Under the pieces are notes generated by a model, which saw nothing but the letters and a program-made list of their open reading frames with translations, made no database searches and was not told where the DNA came from. A stretch of DNA of 64,000 bases, taken from Desulfogranum japonicum DSM 18378 (lineage in GTDB: Bacteria; Desulfobacterota; Desulfobulbia; Desulfobulbales; Desulfobulbaceae). Numbering within the stretch: position 1 is the first letter of the stretch; every line of letters begins with the position of its first letter. Location: positions 57,142 through 121,141 of the forward strand of contig NZ_AUCV01000018.1 of assembly GCF_000429945.1 (NCBI RefSeq), in the 5' to 3' direction. The translations under genes and the position numbers were made by a program. This document shows, piece after piece, positions 26,537-35,936 of the stretch.

Positions 26537-27493
26537 TCAACCACCCAAATCATCCTTTAATTCCTGCGTTTTTCTGATATGGCTGAAGTTAAAGCCCGCA
26601 ACAAAAACACTACCGCCTATGAGGTTACCAACCATTGAGAGCCCTATAAATCGCGCTCCATCCAGGAATGTAAAATGCTCGCTCATATATATGGCTGTCA
26701 ATATTTCCACAGAGCCTGCGATGGAGTGGTGAAGCCCACCAAGGCCTATCAGAAAAGTAACGATATAGATGCACAGCATCTGGCTGAATCCTGGAGGAGA
26801 AACAAGAACAAGCCATGCGCCAATGGCCATTAACCACCCTGCCAACACTGAACTTACAAGAAGTGTCCCTGCACTTTGCCCTACAAGATGATGCCCGATG
26901 AACAGATACCCGTCACGCGCCAACACAACATCATCGGCAAGCATCAGTAATCCGGCACTACAGGCTGCCCCCAGTTCATTACCGATGATTACACAGATCC
27001 AAAGCCGTAACAGCTGACTGACACTGGCCTGTTTTGCCAAAACAGGATACACTGCCGTGGCTGTATGCTCTGTAAAAAGCTGGGTTCCACTCATGATACA
27101 GATGATAAACCCAAGAGGATAAACGAGCGCCATTGCAAGCCTGGGAATCAGTGGGTTTGCCGCAGAAGAGGTAAAGGTGGCCATCACAGCGACCGCCATA
27201 ACGGTAAAACCAAGAATCAGTCCTGCCCCAACAGAAGACAATACAAAAGAAAGCAGAGGCCGCCTGAGTTGCTCCAAGCCTTCATTGATTGCTTTTTCCA
27301 GTACATCATCAGGATGCCGTACAGCCTCATCGTTTCTTTTAACAATGACTGGTATGAAATCCTTGTCTTCAATTTGCCGCTCCACACTACGTTCAGTGTG
27401 CACGGCATCTTCTGAGAAGTCGCTTTGTTTACCTGAGTGCTCAGAAGGTTCTTCCTTGTCTGATACGGAAGCTGTTTGTTTGACCTCACTCAT
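26537..27493 (-). CDS. Formate/nitrite transporter (FocA/NirC family) with acidic N-terminal extension
   Basis: 318 residues from the ATG at 27493, chosen because GAGG precedes it at good spacing. The first 85 residues are polar and charged, longer than in classical FocA. The channel domain follows with about six membrane segments, including SSVGAGLILGFTVMAVAVMA, LVYPLGFIICIMSGTQLFTEHT and NLIGGSVFVAGFNF. LFTEHT carries the conserved slit region and HHSIAGSVE the central His-bearing motif. The protein should pass formate, nitrite or hydrosulfide across the inner membrane. It is convergent with the UbiB-like gene. Confidence 0.85.
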   Translation of the reverse strand: MSEVKQTASVSDKEEPSEHSGKQSDFSEDAVHTERSVERQIEDKDFIPVIVKRNDEAVRHPDDVLEKAINEGLEQLRRPLLSFVLSSVGAGLILGFTVMAVAVMATFTSSAANPLIPRLAMALVYPLGFIICIMSGTQLFTEHTATAVYPVLAKQASVSQLLRLWICVIIGNELGAACSAGLLMLADDVVLARDGYLFIGHHLVGQSAGTLLVSSVLAGWLMAIGAWLVLVSPPGFSQMLCIYIVTFLIGLGGLHHSIAGSVEILTAIYMSEHFTFLDGARFIGLSMVGNLIGGSVFVAGFNFSHIRKTQELKDDLGG

Positions 27494-27573
27494 TTCCCAA
27501 ATACCTCTACAATTATTTGTCTTAGTGTCATATTTCAAACAAGAGAGAATGCCTTTGCATGTGGTCTTAGCCT

Positions 27574-27657
27574 TTATCTTTGCTCATATACCGAGGGATG
27601 CCCCAAAAGCCGCAAGCGATCATAAAATTTCTTTTCATCTCTTGTCAAAGAATCCAT
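27574..27657 (-). CDS. Candidate 27-residue small protein upstream of the formate/nitrite channel
   Basis: An ATG at 27657 is preceded by GGAGG at 5-nt spacing and opens a 27-codon frame beginning MDSLTRDEKKFYDRL and ending SVYEQR. The composition is charged and helix-forming, not random-looking. It lies about 80 bp upstream of the transporter gene on the same strand, so it could be a leader peptide or an independent small protein. No homologue is known to me. The 525-bp gap 27494-28019 holds only this and a family C remnant. Confidence 0.35.
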   Translation of the reverse strand: MDSLTRDEKKFYDRLRLLGHPSVYEQR

Positions 27658-27794
27658 TACGCCTCCGAAAACCGGTATTGCTTCGAGTATGAGCCTGGAG
27701 AATATAAAAACAGGTCGCATACAGCTACGTATATTTTTATACTGCACGTTCAGGGTATTGAGAAAAAATAACGGCTCACACTGCGTCTGCTCTT

Positions 27795-27877
27795 TCAACC
27801 ATCAGCCTGGCCTACATATACCCATACGCTGTACCAACCTACTTGCGAAAAATTTAGACACACGGTAACCAGCTACA
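27795..27877 (+). repeat. Family C inverted repeat, degenerate copy
   Basis: ATCAGCCTGGCCTACATATA, then CATACGCTGTACCAACCTAC and GGTAACCAGCTAC, parallel the right three-quarters of 43024-43134. The left GTAACTG end is missing. Confidence 0.6.
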
Positions 27878-28019
27878 CATACCAAGGGAATTGTTACTTT
27901 TAATTGTTTCACCTGTGAGTAGTTACGAAAAAAGTTATAGTTACATGCCAAGCTTCCCATTTCAAGGGTGCCGGTAAAAACAATGCGCATAACATTTTTA
28001 TATTTCAAGGGATAAACAT

Positions 28020-28724
28020 ATGGCCAAACAAAAAGTCGCCGTTGTAACAGGTGGAGCCGAAGGTATAGGAAAAGCGATATGCAAAGCCTTTCAAGCTCAA
28101 GGAGCAGCAGTTTGCACCATTGACATACTTGAAAACGACTACTTTGTTGGCGACATCAGCGACGAACAGGTGCTCCGTGATTTTGCCGCAAAGGTCATTG
28201 CTGATTATGGATCTATTGATTACTTGGTCAATAATGCCTGCCTTTCAAAGGGTGGCCTGCACACCTGCTCCTTTCAGGATTTCAACTATGTACTTCGGGT
28301 GGGGATAACAGCTCCCTTTCTACTAAGCAAACTCTTTATGGAACATCTTAATACACCGGCAAGTATCGTGAACATCTCTTCAACCCGTCACCTGATGAGT
28401 CAGGCTGACACTGAAAGCTACACTGCAGCCAAGGGAGGCATTACAGCACTTACCCATGCCATGGCTGTCACTCTTGCCGGAAAAGCCCGGGTAAACACTG
28501 TTTCTCCAGGATGGATTGATACCAGGGGAGAGCAATGGGAAGATGCCGATAAGCAACAACACCCTGTGGGCAGAGTAGGTGAACCATCTGATATTGTACA
28601 CACGGTTATGTTCCTATGCGACCAGCAAAGCAGCTTCATTACTGGCCAAAACATAACCGTGGATGGCGGGATGAGTAAATTGATGATTTACCACAATGAC
28701 TGTGGCTGGACCTATATGCCATAG
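28020..28724 (+). CDS. SDR family NAD(P)-dependent oxidoreductase
   Basis: 234 residues, classical SDR length. Rossmann motif VVTGGAEGIGKAI at residues 8-20; structural LVNNA; catalytic Ser in NISST; and YTAAK with the active Tyr and Lys. PGWIDTRG and ITVDGGM close the fold. It oxidises or reduces a hydroxy/keto substrate; the identity cannot be inferred. The C-terminal LMIYHNDCGWTYMP is slightly longer than usual. AAGGGAT precedes the ATG. The gene is isolated next to a decayed transposase. Confidence 0.88.
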   Translation: MAKQKVAVVTGGAEGIGKAICKAFQAQGAAVCTIDILENDYFVGDISDEQVLRDFAAKVIADYGSIDYLVNNACLSKGGLHTCSFQDFNYVLRVGITAPFLLSKLFMEHLNTPASIVNISSTRHLMSQADTESYTAAKGGITALTHAMAVTLAGKARVNTVSPGWIDTRGEQWEDADKQQHPVGRVGEPSDIVHTVMFLCDQQSSFITGQNITVDGGMSKLMIYHNDCGWTYMP

Positions 28725-28751
28725 CCATGGTGTTCACAAGTATCGTTTTCC

Positions 28752-29240
28752 TCACCTGCAGGGCACTTCAAGTTGGGCGCACCCAGCCAGATCCCGTATG
28801 ACCAGATTACCTTCGCCAATGACATCCAGTGTCCTTGTTGAGATGGTGGTGTCCTGGTCGTTGAATGCATTCAAACTGAGATCAACTATTTGGCCGGACA
28901 GCAGGTCGTACTCAAACTGAATTCTCACGATGTCCGTGGAACCACAGCCTCCACTCCCGGGATAGTACTCTGCCAACCTTTTATCCACTTGAAAACAAAC
29001 CGAATCTTTTATCAAGATTCGATTAAAACGCTTGCACTTCAGCAGCAATGGATTGTTCCTGGATATCTGTTTGCTCAACAGCTGGCCGAGTACGGTTTTA
29101 AGAAAGCAAACCCCATGGCGATTAAAACGCTCGTCAGGAGACTGCTTCTTTATACTGATGCCAAAGTCGAGTCACAATTTGACGGTTCAGTCAGAGAGAC
29201 CCTCCGACGCCAAGTCGTCACGGTTGAAAACTAACAAACA
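28752..29240 (-). pseudogene. IS4-like transposase remnant
   Basis: Minus-strand translation from about 29150 to 28752 gives a coherent but interrupted transposase. It includes RFNRHGVCFLKTVLGQLLSK, then KDSVCFQVDKRLAEYYPGSG and IQFEYDLLSGQIVDLSLNAF, blocks typical of IS4-family transposases including the first catalytic Asp region. In-frame stops occur near 29177 and 29192, the N-terminus is lost, and the frame closes right after VIRDLAGC, where an intact protein would continue for over 200 residues. The element is therefore truncated at both ends. No terminal repeats were found. Confidence 0.75.
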
Positions 29241-29333
29241 AAGAAAAGTGAATCCGTTTACCGAACCGGTTCTTTGAACAAATCTCGCTTAGCCTGACAG
29301 CTTTGGGCTACACGCGGGAAGAAAACTTCCCTT

Positions 29334-30970
29334 TCAGTTAAAACTTTCAATGTGGATATACTTATCAGCAACACCTCGTTCAGTTAGAAGAGATACCATG
29401 TCGGCGAGAAACCTTTTTGACCCACATACAAAAAATTCGGCACTGTTTATAGGGACAAATTTTTCCATAACCCCCATATCAATACGGCCTGACCGATGGT
29501 AATCCCGATCTTCTACATCCTCTTCATGCGGATTAGTGTACAATACAATCAACTGAATCATGTCGTTCGAGCCGGCAAGAGCGGCGACCTCTTCTCTAAA
29601 TGGATGATGAGGCCCATTGCGTGCTCCATGGACGAAATATATCCGACGGTTTTGTATTGCCAGAACATGAAGCATGCTCACCATTGGTGTGATACCGATT
29701 CCTGCGCTAATAAGCACGATGGGCCGATCATTATCCACAGAAAGGATAAACTCACCTTCCGGTTCTTTTGCGAGGATGACATCCCCTAGTGAAAGGTGAT
29801 CATGTAGTAGACGGGAGACCAGCCCCAATGGTTCTTTTTTACGCTGATGCGGTATTTTCCCTCTCCGGGCGGGTTTGATAAGGAGTAGGTTCTTTCCACC
29901 GATTCGTTGTCACTAAGCTGTAGCTCAATCGGAAGATACTGGCCTGCCCGATACAGCGGTAATTGGCCATTGTCCCGAGGGACAAACACAAAGGAGGTAA
30001 CATCTTCGCTTTCAATAATTTTTTTGACCAAACGTAGTTCACGGACAGGGCCGTTAGAGGGACTCCATCGCAGAGGCAATACATGATTTAATTGCACGAT
30101 ACGGTCAATTTGAATATTAATAAGCCTCTTTGCACCAAAATGTTTGGCGACCTCGACGGAATCCCAGTCAATTTCAGCATTCCCACTAATTTGCAGCATA
30201 GAGCCATTTCCAAAATTCACAAAAAGCACTCCCACCCTGGAATCCACAGTCAAGTTGCCGATGGTGTTGAATAGATTGTTGCCTGCATAATCAGGAAGAA
30301 CAAGGCAGGTGTCGCTGCTGACTTTGACAAAGCCTGCCCGACCACCCCTGTGAGAAACGTCCATTCCTCTGCTCCTTTCTTCCTGGTTTGCCTTTTGGAT
30401 GCCGCTGGCAATAAACAACGTATCTGCTTGGACGATTAAGGATTTCATTTGATCATCAAGATGTGTGTGATATGAAATGTTTGCTTTGTCCAAATTTGTG
30501 TCAGCCTTGCGCCAGATACGTTTCGATATATATTGCGGGCAATTCCCATATGACTGGTCGACTGCAACAGTAAAGCCTTTATCGTCCCAATGCGTCACCT
30601 TTCCATTGGCTCGGTTGCGTCGACGAGTCTCAAGCTCAATTCCCAGAAGGCCAATCTCTGCGCCTGGAAAAAATGACATTTCCAACGCATCGCCTTGCAA
30701 GGGTCTCGACCCGACTGTCAAGTGTTTAGGATCAAATGATTGCACAAACCCGGGAGTACCGACCAACAATGTCGCCCATGGAGCCCCTGCAGCATCCCTG
30801 GCGGCTGCAACTAAAAAGGGCAGTTGTTGAAAAAATACTCGATGATGGTCTGGCATGAATGGGCGTATCGCATGAGGGGCCCAGTGGCTGACCTCGTCGA
30901 GGACACCGACACGTTTTTGTACCGCAATTTCACCCTCATGAAGTGGAGACCACGCCTTTTCAGCTTTCAT
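29334..30970 (-). CDS. PPOX-like/FNR-like fused flavoprotein oxidoreductase, interrupted by a -1 frameshift at A-AAA-AAG
   Basis: Two overlapping frames encode one protein. Frame 1 (30970-29786, 394 residues) has a pyridoxamine-phosphate-oxidase-like part (about 45-330: HRVFFQQLPFLVAAARDAAG, then GGRAGFVKVSSD) and the start of a ferredoxin-reductase FAD domain (RAGQYLPIEL, RTYSLSNPP). Frame 2 (to 29334) continues with GLVSRLLHDHLSLGDV, the NAD(P) domain GIGITPMVSMLH and FVCGSKRFL, ending YIHIESFN. A -1 shift at codon 379 (AAG, 29836-29834) fuses them into 545 residues with no gap in the family pattern. The shift site reads exactly A AAA AAG in the original frame, a classic slippery heptamer. 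A one-base deletion is the alternative. Such proteins are cytosolic flavoenzymes often linked to nitrosative or oxidative stress. A cupredoxin gene lies upstream. Confidence 0.78.
29834..29840 (-). promoter_or_regulatory. Candidate -1 ribosomal frameshift slippery heptamer
   Basis: On the minus strand the sequence is A AAA AAG in the frame of the upstream protein, the same heptamer used in E. coli dnaX. A short GC stem (GGG...CCC in TTGGGGCTGGTCTCCCG) starts 8 nt downstream. A GGAGAGGG lies about 18 nt upstream, farther than the optimal 10-14 nt. Confidence 0.4.
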
Positions 30971-31064
30971 GATATCGCTCCAGATTGATGGGAATAATTA
31001 TGTTTTACCCTGCAAATTGAACCGACTCAGTTCAATGCTGAGCCAGTCCAGGAGGAACAACCGT

Positions 31065-31430
31065 TTATTTAACCCTGACGGGATAAGGAGGGGTGGGGAT
31101 AATAGGGCAGAAGTATGTATAATTTCCTTTGGGCAAAGAGACGGTGAAATCACCTTGCTCACCATTTTTCAGCAGGATTACCTTCATGCTCGTTTTATCT
31201 GTCGTGATATTGTTTTGCCCTTTGTTGAAAACAAAACCTGCGTCTTTACCTGATTTATTGATAACTACGAACTTATACTCTCCAGCCTTTATATCAAAGA
31301 CATCGCCCTGGGTTTCAAAATAGCCAGGTCTTTCTGTTATGGTAATTGTATTGTACTTGTCTGCAGCTACTACTGTTGAAGCTACGGCGAAAACTGCCAG
31401 AGAAATGACCATGGTTACTATCCTTTTCAT
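31065..31430 (-). CDS. Exported cupredoxin-like protein
   Basis: 121 residues from the ATG at 31430; GGAGG just upstream fixes it. Signal peptide: MKRIVTMVISLAVFAVASTV then VAADK. The mature part is a small beta-sandwich (FDIKAGEYKFVVINKSGKDA, then GDFTVSLPKGNYTYFCPI). The single Cys of the type-1 copper site is present in YFCPI, but the following segment IPTPPYPVRVK has no His or Met ligand, so classical blue-copper binding is doubtful. It is probably periplasmic. It lies upstream of the flavoprotein on the same strand (94-bp gap) and divergent from a sigma-54 activator that may control both. Confidence 0.78.
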   Translation of the reverse strand: MKRIVTMVISLAVFAVASTVVAADKYNTITITERPGYFETQGDVFDIKAGEYKFVVINKSGKDAGFVFNKGQNNITTDKTSMKVILLKNGEQGDFTVSLPKGNYTYFCPIIPTPPYPVRVK

Positions 31431-31694
31431 GACTACCTCCACCTTACCTATATGTGATGTATCTTATCGTAATGCTTGAACCAGCATGACTACTCACCGG
31501 TTTAAGCCGACTTGCGATGGTATGGTAATTTTGCAAGAACTAAAGCGCAATCCACCAGACCATCTCTACGCCTTGTCCTTTGGAGGAGTTGAGACGCTTT
31601 GCTCTTTTCAAGTCAAGAAACATGCCATTTTTATAAAGTTGCCAACATGTTAATATTATGACCATTTGCCAAGTATGGAAGATGACCAGAGATG

Positions 31695-31724
31695 ACGAAA
31701 CTTCGTGCAAACACGAAGTTTCGT
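31695..31724. promoter_or_regulatory. Perfect 13-bp palindrome in a divergent promoter region
   Basis: ACGAAACTTCGTG and its exact complement are separated by CAAA. It lies between the cupredoxin gene and the divergent sigma-54 activator, so it cannot be a terminator for either. It may be an upstream activator or repressor site. The rest of the 400-bp gap 31431-31833 shows no repeat family. Confidence 0.55.
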
Positions 31725-31833
31725 TGGCAGACAACGATATTTCGCATTTTAAGAGGATAGAAAGCGTGGTATTACAACAAATAAAATTGGGATTCATGTG
31801 ATGAAATAACTCTGTTTAAGATCGGTATTTGCC

Positions 31834-33431
31834 ATGAACACTGAATTTTTACAAAAGATCGCTCTTTCTGTTGCAAATGAACAATCAATTGGAACCCTGT
31901 TACAACGAATCACCACTGGTCTTTCAGATTCCCCCAACACGGTTCTTGCCAGGATCTGGCTGAAACAGCCTGGTGATATCTGTGATAACTGTTTTGCAGT
32001 GGATGAGTGTCCTGATCATCGTCTATGCCTTCATCTCGTAGCTTCAGATGGGACTCCGCTTGATCCTGGCATACCAAGACCGATTGGGCTTAATGGTAAA
32101 TACAGGAGGTTTCCTCTTGGCATCAGGAAAGTCGGAAAGATTGGATCTTCAGGTGAAGGAGTATTGCTGGCAGACGTGGATCAATCACCTCCCTGGCTTA
32201 AGGATCCAGATTGGGCTCGACGAGAAGCCGTGAAGAGTTTTGCAGGTCAGCCGTTGCTTTTTCGAGGAGAACTCTTGGGGGTCATGGTGATCTTTAGCAG
32301 GAAAATTCTTCGACAGGCAGATTTTGAAATATTACATGCTTTTGCAGACAATGCTGCGGCCGCATACGCCAATGCACGTGCTTTCGAAGAGAATAAGCGG
32401 CTTCGGTACAAATTGGAGTCAGAAAATGAATACCTCCGTCGTGAGGTCAGTACCATCTATGATTCGAAAGAAATTATTGGAAATAGTCCACTCATTCAGA
32501 AAATGCTGGAGCAGGTGAATTTAGTTGCTCAGGCCGACACAACGGTATTAATTTCGGGTGAATCCGGTACCGGTAAAGAGCTTGTTGCCCGAGAAATCCA
32601 TCGGAGATCGGCAAGAAAAGATCTGCCAATGGTACGGGTTAACTGTGCCGCAATTCCCAGGGAACTCTTCGAAAGTGAGTTTTTCGGTCATTTGAAAGGT
32701 GCATTTACCGGGGCAGTGAAAGATCGGATCGGTAGATTTCAACTTGCAGACAAGGGAACTCTTTTTCTCGACGAAATTGGAGAAGTCCCTTTGGAACTCC
32801 AAGTCAAGCTTTTAAGAGTTCTACAAGAAGGTGAATTTGAACCGATTGGTGATAATAAATGTCATAAGACTGATGTACGAATAATAGCAGCAACCAACAA
32901 AAATCTTGAAAAGTCTGTTCGCGAGGGAAACTTTCGAGATGATCTTTATTATCGGCTTTCAGTGTTTCCCATTAATGTTCCTCCTCTCAGAGAGCGGGGA
33001 GAAGACATCGCTCTGCTAGCCTTTCATTTTATTGAACTGTTAGCTGCGAAATTAGAGATGCCGGTACCAACTTTAAGGGAAAAACACGTTAACAGTCTAA
33101 AATCATATGACTGGCCAGGTAATGTAAGAGAATTGGAAAACACTATAGAACGTGCTCTCATTCTTTCCCGCCACAGTCCGTTATCTTTTGAAAATCTTTC
33201 TTCTATACAAACACTACGTAAACAGAAAAGCATAGAACAAGTCTCACCCCAAAGCCAATCTCGAACTGTTTTCACATTTGCAGAAATGAAAGAAAGAGAA
33301 CGCGAGAATATCATTACAGCTCTAAAGCTGTGTAATTGGAAAATAAGAGGAACAGATGGTGCAGCTTCGTCTTAGGCGTGAAACCTACCACTTTGGCCTC
33401 ACGTATCAAAGTAATGAAAATAACCCGTTAG
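31834..33431 (+). pseudogene. GAF/AAA+/Fis sigma-54-dependent activator, 3' frameshift
   Basis: A GAF domain (about 10-195, with a Cys/His cluster CDNCFAVDECPDHRLCLHL), a linker coiled coil, and a complete AAA+ domain. Walker A is GESGTGKE, GAFTGA is intact, Walker B is LFLDEIGE, and the R-finger and WPGNVREL are present. The normal frame stops at 33375 after NWKIRGTDGAASS. Shifting frame there restores LGVKPTTLASRIKVMKITR and a stop at 33431, which completes the Fis-type DNA-binding helix. A one-base loss near 33370 has therefore removed the recognition helix. NorR-like activators of this layout sense NO or redox signals; the divergent cupredoxin and flavoprotein are likely targets. Without the shift the protein should not bind DNA normally. 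Confidence 0.82.
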
Positions 33432-33576
33432 GACCAGAAAGAAGATAAGTAAAATTAGCATGATACACAACATCGTTTTCCCATGATTTGTCAACAACTG
33501 TGTTTTGACACCAAAAATCGCCATTTTTCACAATTTGTTAAAAATGCCTTTTTCAAAATTTCGCAATTATAGTCAG

Positions 33577-33583
33577 ATAGTAA
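33577..33583 (+). repeat. Target site duplication, left
   Basis: ATAGTAA directly before the left inverted repeat of the IS1634-like element. The same 7 bp follows the right end at 35463-35469. Confidence 0.85.
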
Positions 33584-35462
33584 CCTGAAAGTCGGCTAAA
33601 GCGTCCACTTTAAACAAACGGTACCGCTCTATAAGTACGGCATTGTTGAAATGCCGTGCTTTTTTCTTGCCTTTAAACGTGTACGTATTATTATATATAC
33701 GCGCATCTTAAAGGGAGGATCATGCATGGCTAAGCCAATAACAGGAAAAACTCATGTCGGTGAACGGCGTGAAAAGCGTCCGAATGGCGATATTTACGTC
33801 TATGAACGGATTACGGCCTACGACGAAAAGACCAGGAAGACCTACACTGTCAGTCAGAAGCTAAAAGGAAAAATCAAGGCGGGGACCCAAGAAATTGTGC
33901 CGACTCGTCCTAAAAAACGTAGAGGTGAAAGAGATGTTGTTGATGCAACACGTCAGCACACAGGCCTCACGGATATCCTGGAATGGGTTGGTAGGGTTTC
34001 CGGCATCGATAATGATATACGTTCTTCATTTAGCGAGGGTGATGCGGAGAAGATGCTTTCTATCGCACGTTACTGGATCGGTTCAGGTGGCAACACGCTC
34101 CCGCGCCTTGAAAGCTGGCAGGTGATGCACCCCCTTCCATACCAAGAAACAATTACTGAAGATGTGTATGGTAAGCTGTTCAGGGATGTTGGACGCAATG
34201 AAGATGGCGTTCAGCAGTATTTTTCAGCCCGTGCAGCACGACTGGGGAAGTCTCCCGTACTTGCGTTTGATTCAACCACCATTTCGACCTACTCTGAAAA
34301 CCAGTCAGAGGCACGACGGGGATTCAATAAGGATGGCGACGGGCTCAACACGATCAAACTTTTAACCTTATATTCCGTGAAGGCTCGCGAACCCATGGCC
34401 TTCTCCAAACAACCCGGAAATATTCCTGATGTCATATCCATTGAAAATACGCTGGCACAACTCAAGTGCCTCAATCTGGAAAAACCCCTGATTGTCACTG
34501 ATAACGGCTATTATAGTCAAAAGAACATGATGGAATTCGCCTTGCGCAATGTGAAATTCCTGACCTTAGCCGATCCAAATATTGTCTGGGTTCGGGAAAC
34601 AGTTGACGAGCTTCGTGCAACAATTGCCGGTATGTCCAGCACTTGTCCTTTTGATCCTACCATCTGTGGCGCAACATCGCGTAGAATGCACCAATTTAGC
34701 CGTGTGCGTCAACGATCACGCAATGGCAAAATAGCCGGTGAAAGAGAAACAATCTCACGACGCCTGTATGTGCATGTTTATTATTCTCCAGACAACGAAG
34801 TCAAGAAAGAACTGGCCTTTCGCAAGGATCTGCTTGAATTGAAGGCGCAAGTAGAAGAAGGGCAAACCGAGTTCACGGAATCGGCGCAAAAGAAAATCGA
34901 CAAATATCTAACCTGCTCCAGAAAGGGGCGAGGGGGACGACTGAAAGTAGGATTCAAAGACGAATCTATTGCTGAAGCAAAGAAGTACTTCGGCTACTTC
35001 GCCCTGGTCAGTAATCAGGCAATGGACACTTTTACCGCACTTGAAAACTATCGGTTGCGAGAAAAAATCGAAGAACTCTTTGCCGTGCAAAAGGGAAGGC
35101 TCGACGGTGCTCGACCACGAACATGGTATCCGGACAATCTACGCGGAAGACAATTCGCACAATTTATTTCGCTGGGCTATCATTGTTTCCTGACGAAAAA
35201 AATAAAGGAGGTGCAAGCCAGGCTCAAAATACAAGAACCCGGAAAGTCCAAGTCACTTATTAAACTTGAAAAGAAACTGGACTACTGGATTTCACAACGT
35301 TCTTTAGCTCAGATCCTTGATTGGTTCGACTGCATCGAAACCACAACGGTTCAGACGGTTATGGCCGAACATCGATGGTCCACCGAATCAGTAGCCAGAG
35401 ACAAGCTGTTCTTGGAGTATTTGGGCGTTGATATATAGTGTACGCTTTAGCCGATTTTCAGG
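33584..35462 (+). mobile_element. Complete IS1634-family insertion sequence
   Basis: 1879 bp bounded by inverted repeats of about 25 bp (CCTGAAAGTCGGCTAAAGCG at the left; complement of CGCTTTAGCCGATTTTCAGG at the right, two mismatches). It carries one intact transposase gene and is flanked by a 7-bp direct repeat ATAGTAA. The duplication is still perfect, so the insertion looks recent. It sits about 150 bp past the end of the frameshifted activator gene. Confidence 0.92.
33726..35438 (+). CDS. IS1634 family transposase
   Basis: 570 residues from the ATG at 33726, which has GGGAGG upstream; an earlier in-frame ATG at 33651 has no such site. DDE residues are visible: Asp in LAFDSTTIS, Asp in LIVTDNGYYS, and Glu in YRLREKIEELFAVQKGRLDG. 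The N-terminal 60 residues are basic and probably bind the ends. The gene is intact, so the element may be active. Its stop falls 24 bp before the right end, inside the inverted repeat. Confidence 0.93.
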   Translation: MAKPITGKTHVGERREKRPNGDIYVYERITAYDEKTRKTYTVSQKLKGKIKAGTQEIVPTRPKKRRGERDVVDATRQHTGLTDILEWVGRVSGIDNDIRSSFSEGDAEKMLSIARYWIGSGGNTLPRLESWQVMHPLPYQETITEDVYGKLFRDVGRNEDGVQQYFSARAARLGKSPVLAFDSTTISTYSENQSEARRGFNKDGDGLNTIKLLTLYSVKAREPMAFSKQPGNIPDVISIENTLAQLKCLNLEKPLIVTDNGYYSQKNMMEFALRNVKFLTLADPNIVWVRETVDELRATIAGMSSTCPFDPTICGATSRRMHQFSRVRQRSRNGKIAGERETISRRLYVHVYYSPDNEVKKELAFRKDLLELKAQVEEGQTEFTESAQKKIDKYLTCSRKGRGGRLKVGFKDESIAEAKKYFGYFALVSNQAMDTFTALENYRLREKIEELFAVQKGRLDGARPRTWYPDNLRGRQFAQFISLGYHCFLTKKIKEVQARLKIQEPGKSKSLIKLEKKLDYWISQRSLAQILDWFDCIETTTVQTVMAEHRWSTESVARDKLFLEYLGVDI

Positions 35463-35469
35463 ATAGTAA
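35463..35469 (+). repeat. Target site duplication, right
   Basis: ATAGTAA directly after the right inverted repeat, identical to 33577-33583. Confidence 0.85.
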
Positions 35470-35936
35470 AGTGTTTTTTTAATATAGACCGGCAGCACCC
35501 TTCTCCTCATGGCCATGAATAGTAAAATAGTATCGACTATAATTACTTCCGCCGAGAGTACAGTCTCCTGTTGACAAACGCCTGTGCTGCTTGTAAATTC
35601 TGCCCACATCTTATTATTTCAAGGAGCTTTTATGTTTACCCATTCAATTGATCTTGTGCTCTACGTTACTGGAAGACAGGCAGCGTAACAGACAGACGAT
35701 TGAGCAGTATTTCAATACGCCATAAAGAGATTATATTCTAAATCCCTCTTTTGGTTACTCTCCGAGTTGGTTCGATAGAACCTCTGCGTTATAGTTGCGC
35801 CCTGCCCCAGTAACACTTCCTCATAGCATTCAGAACACGTTAATTACCTGGATCAACTTCTGTTTTTTGCATGCACATGCAATCTCAGCCAACAGTGTTG
35901 ATTCACTCTGGATATTTCAACTATTTGGAAGAAACC
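35470..35936. other. Intergenic, nothing recognised
   Basis: About 467 bp between the insertion sequence and rsgA. It shows no repeat of families A-D and no protein-like frame. Confidence 0.45.

Noticed and set aside
28890..29234. A 114-codon plus-strand frame
   Set aside because: It is antisense to a recognisable transposase remnant, which explains its openness.
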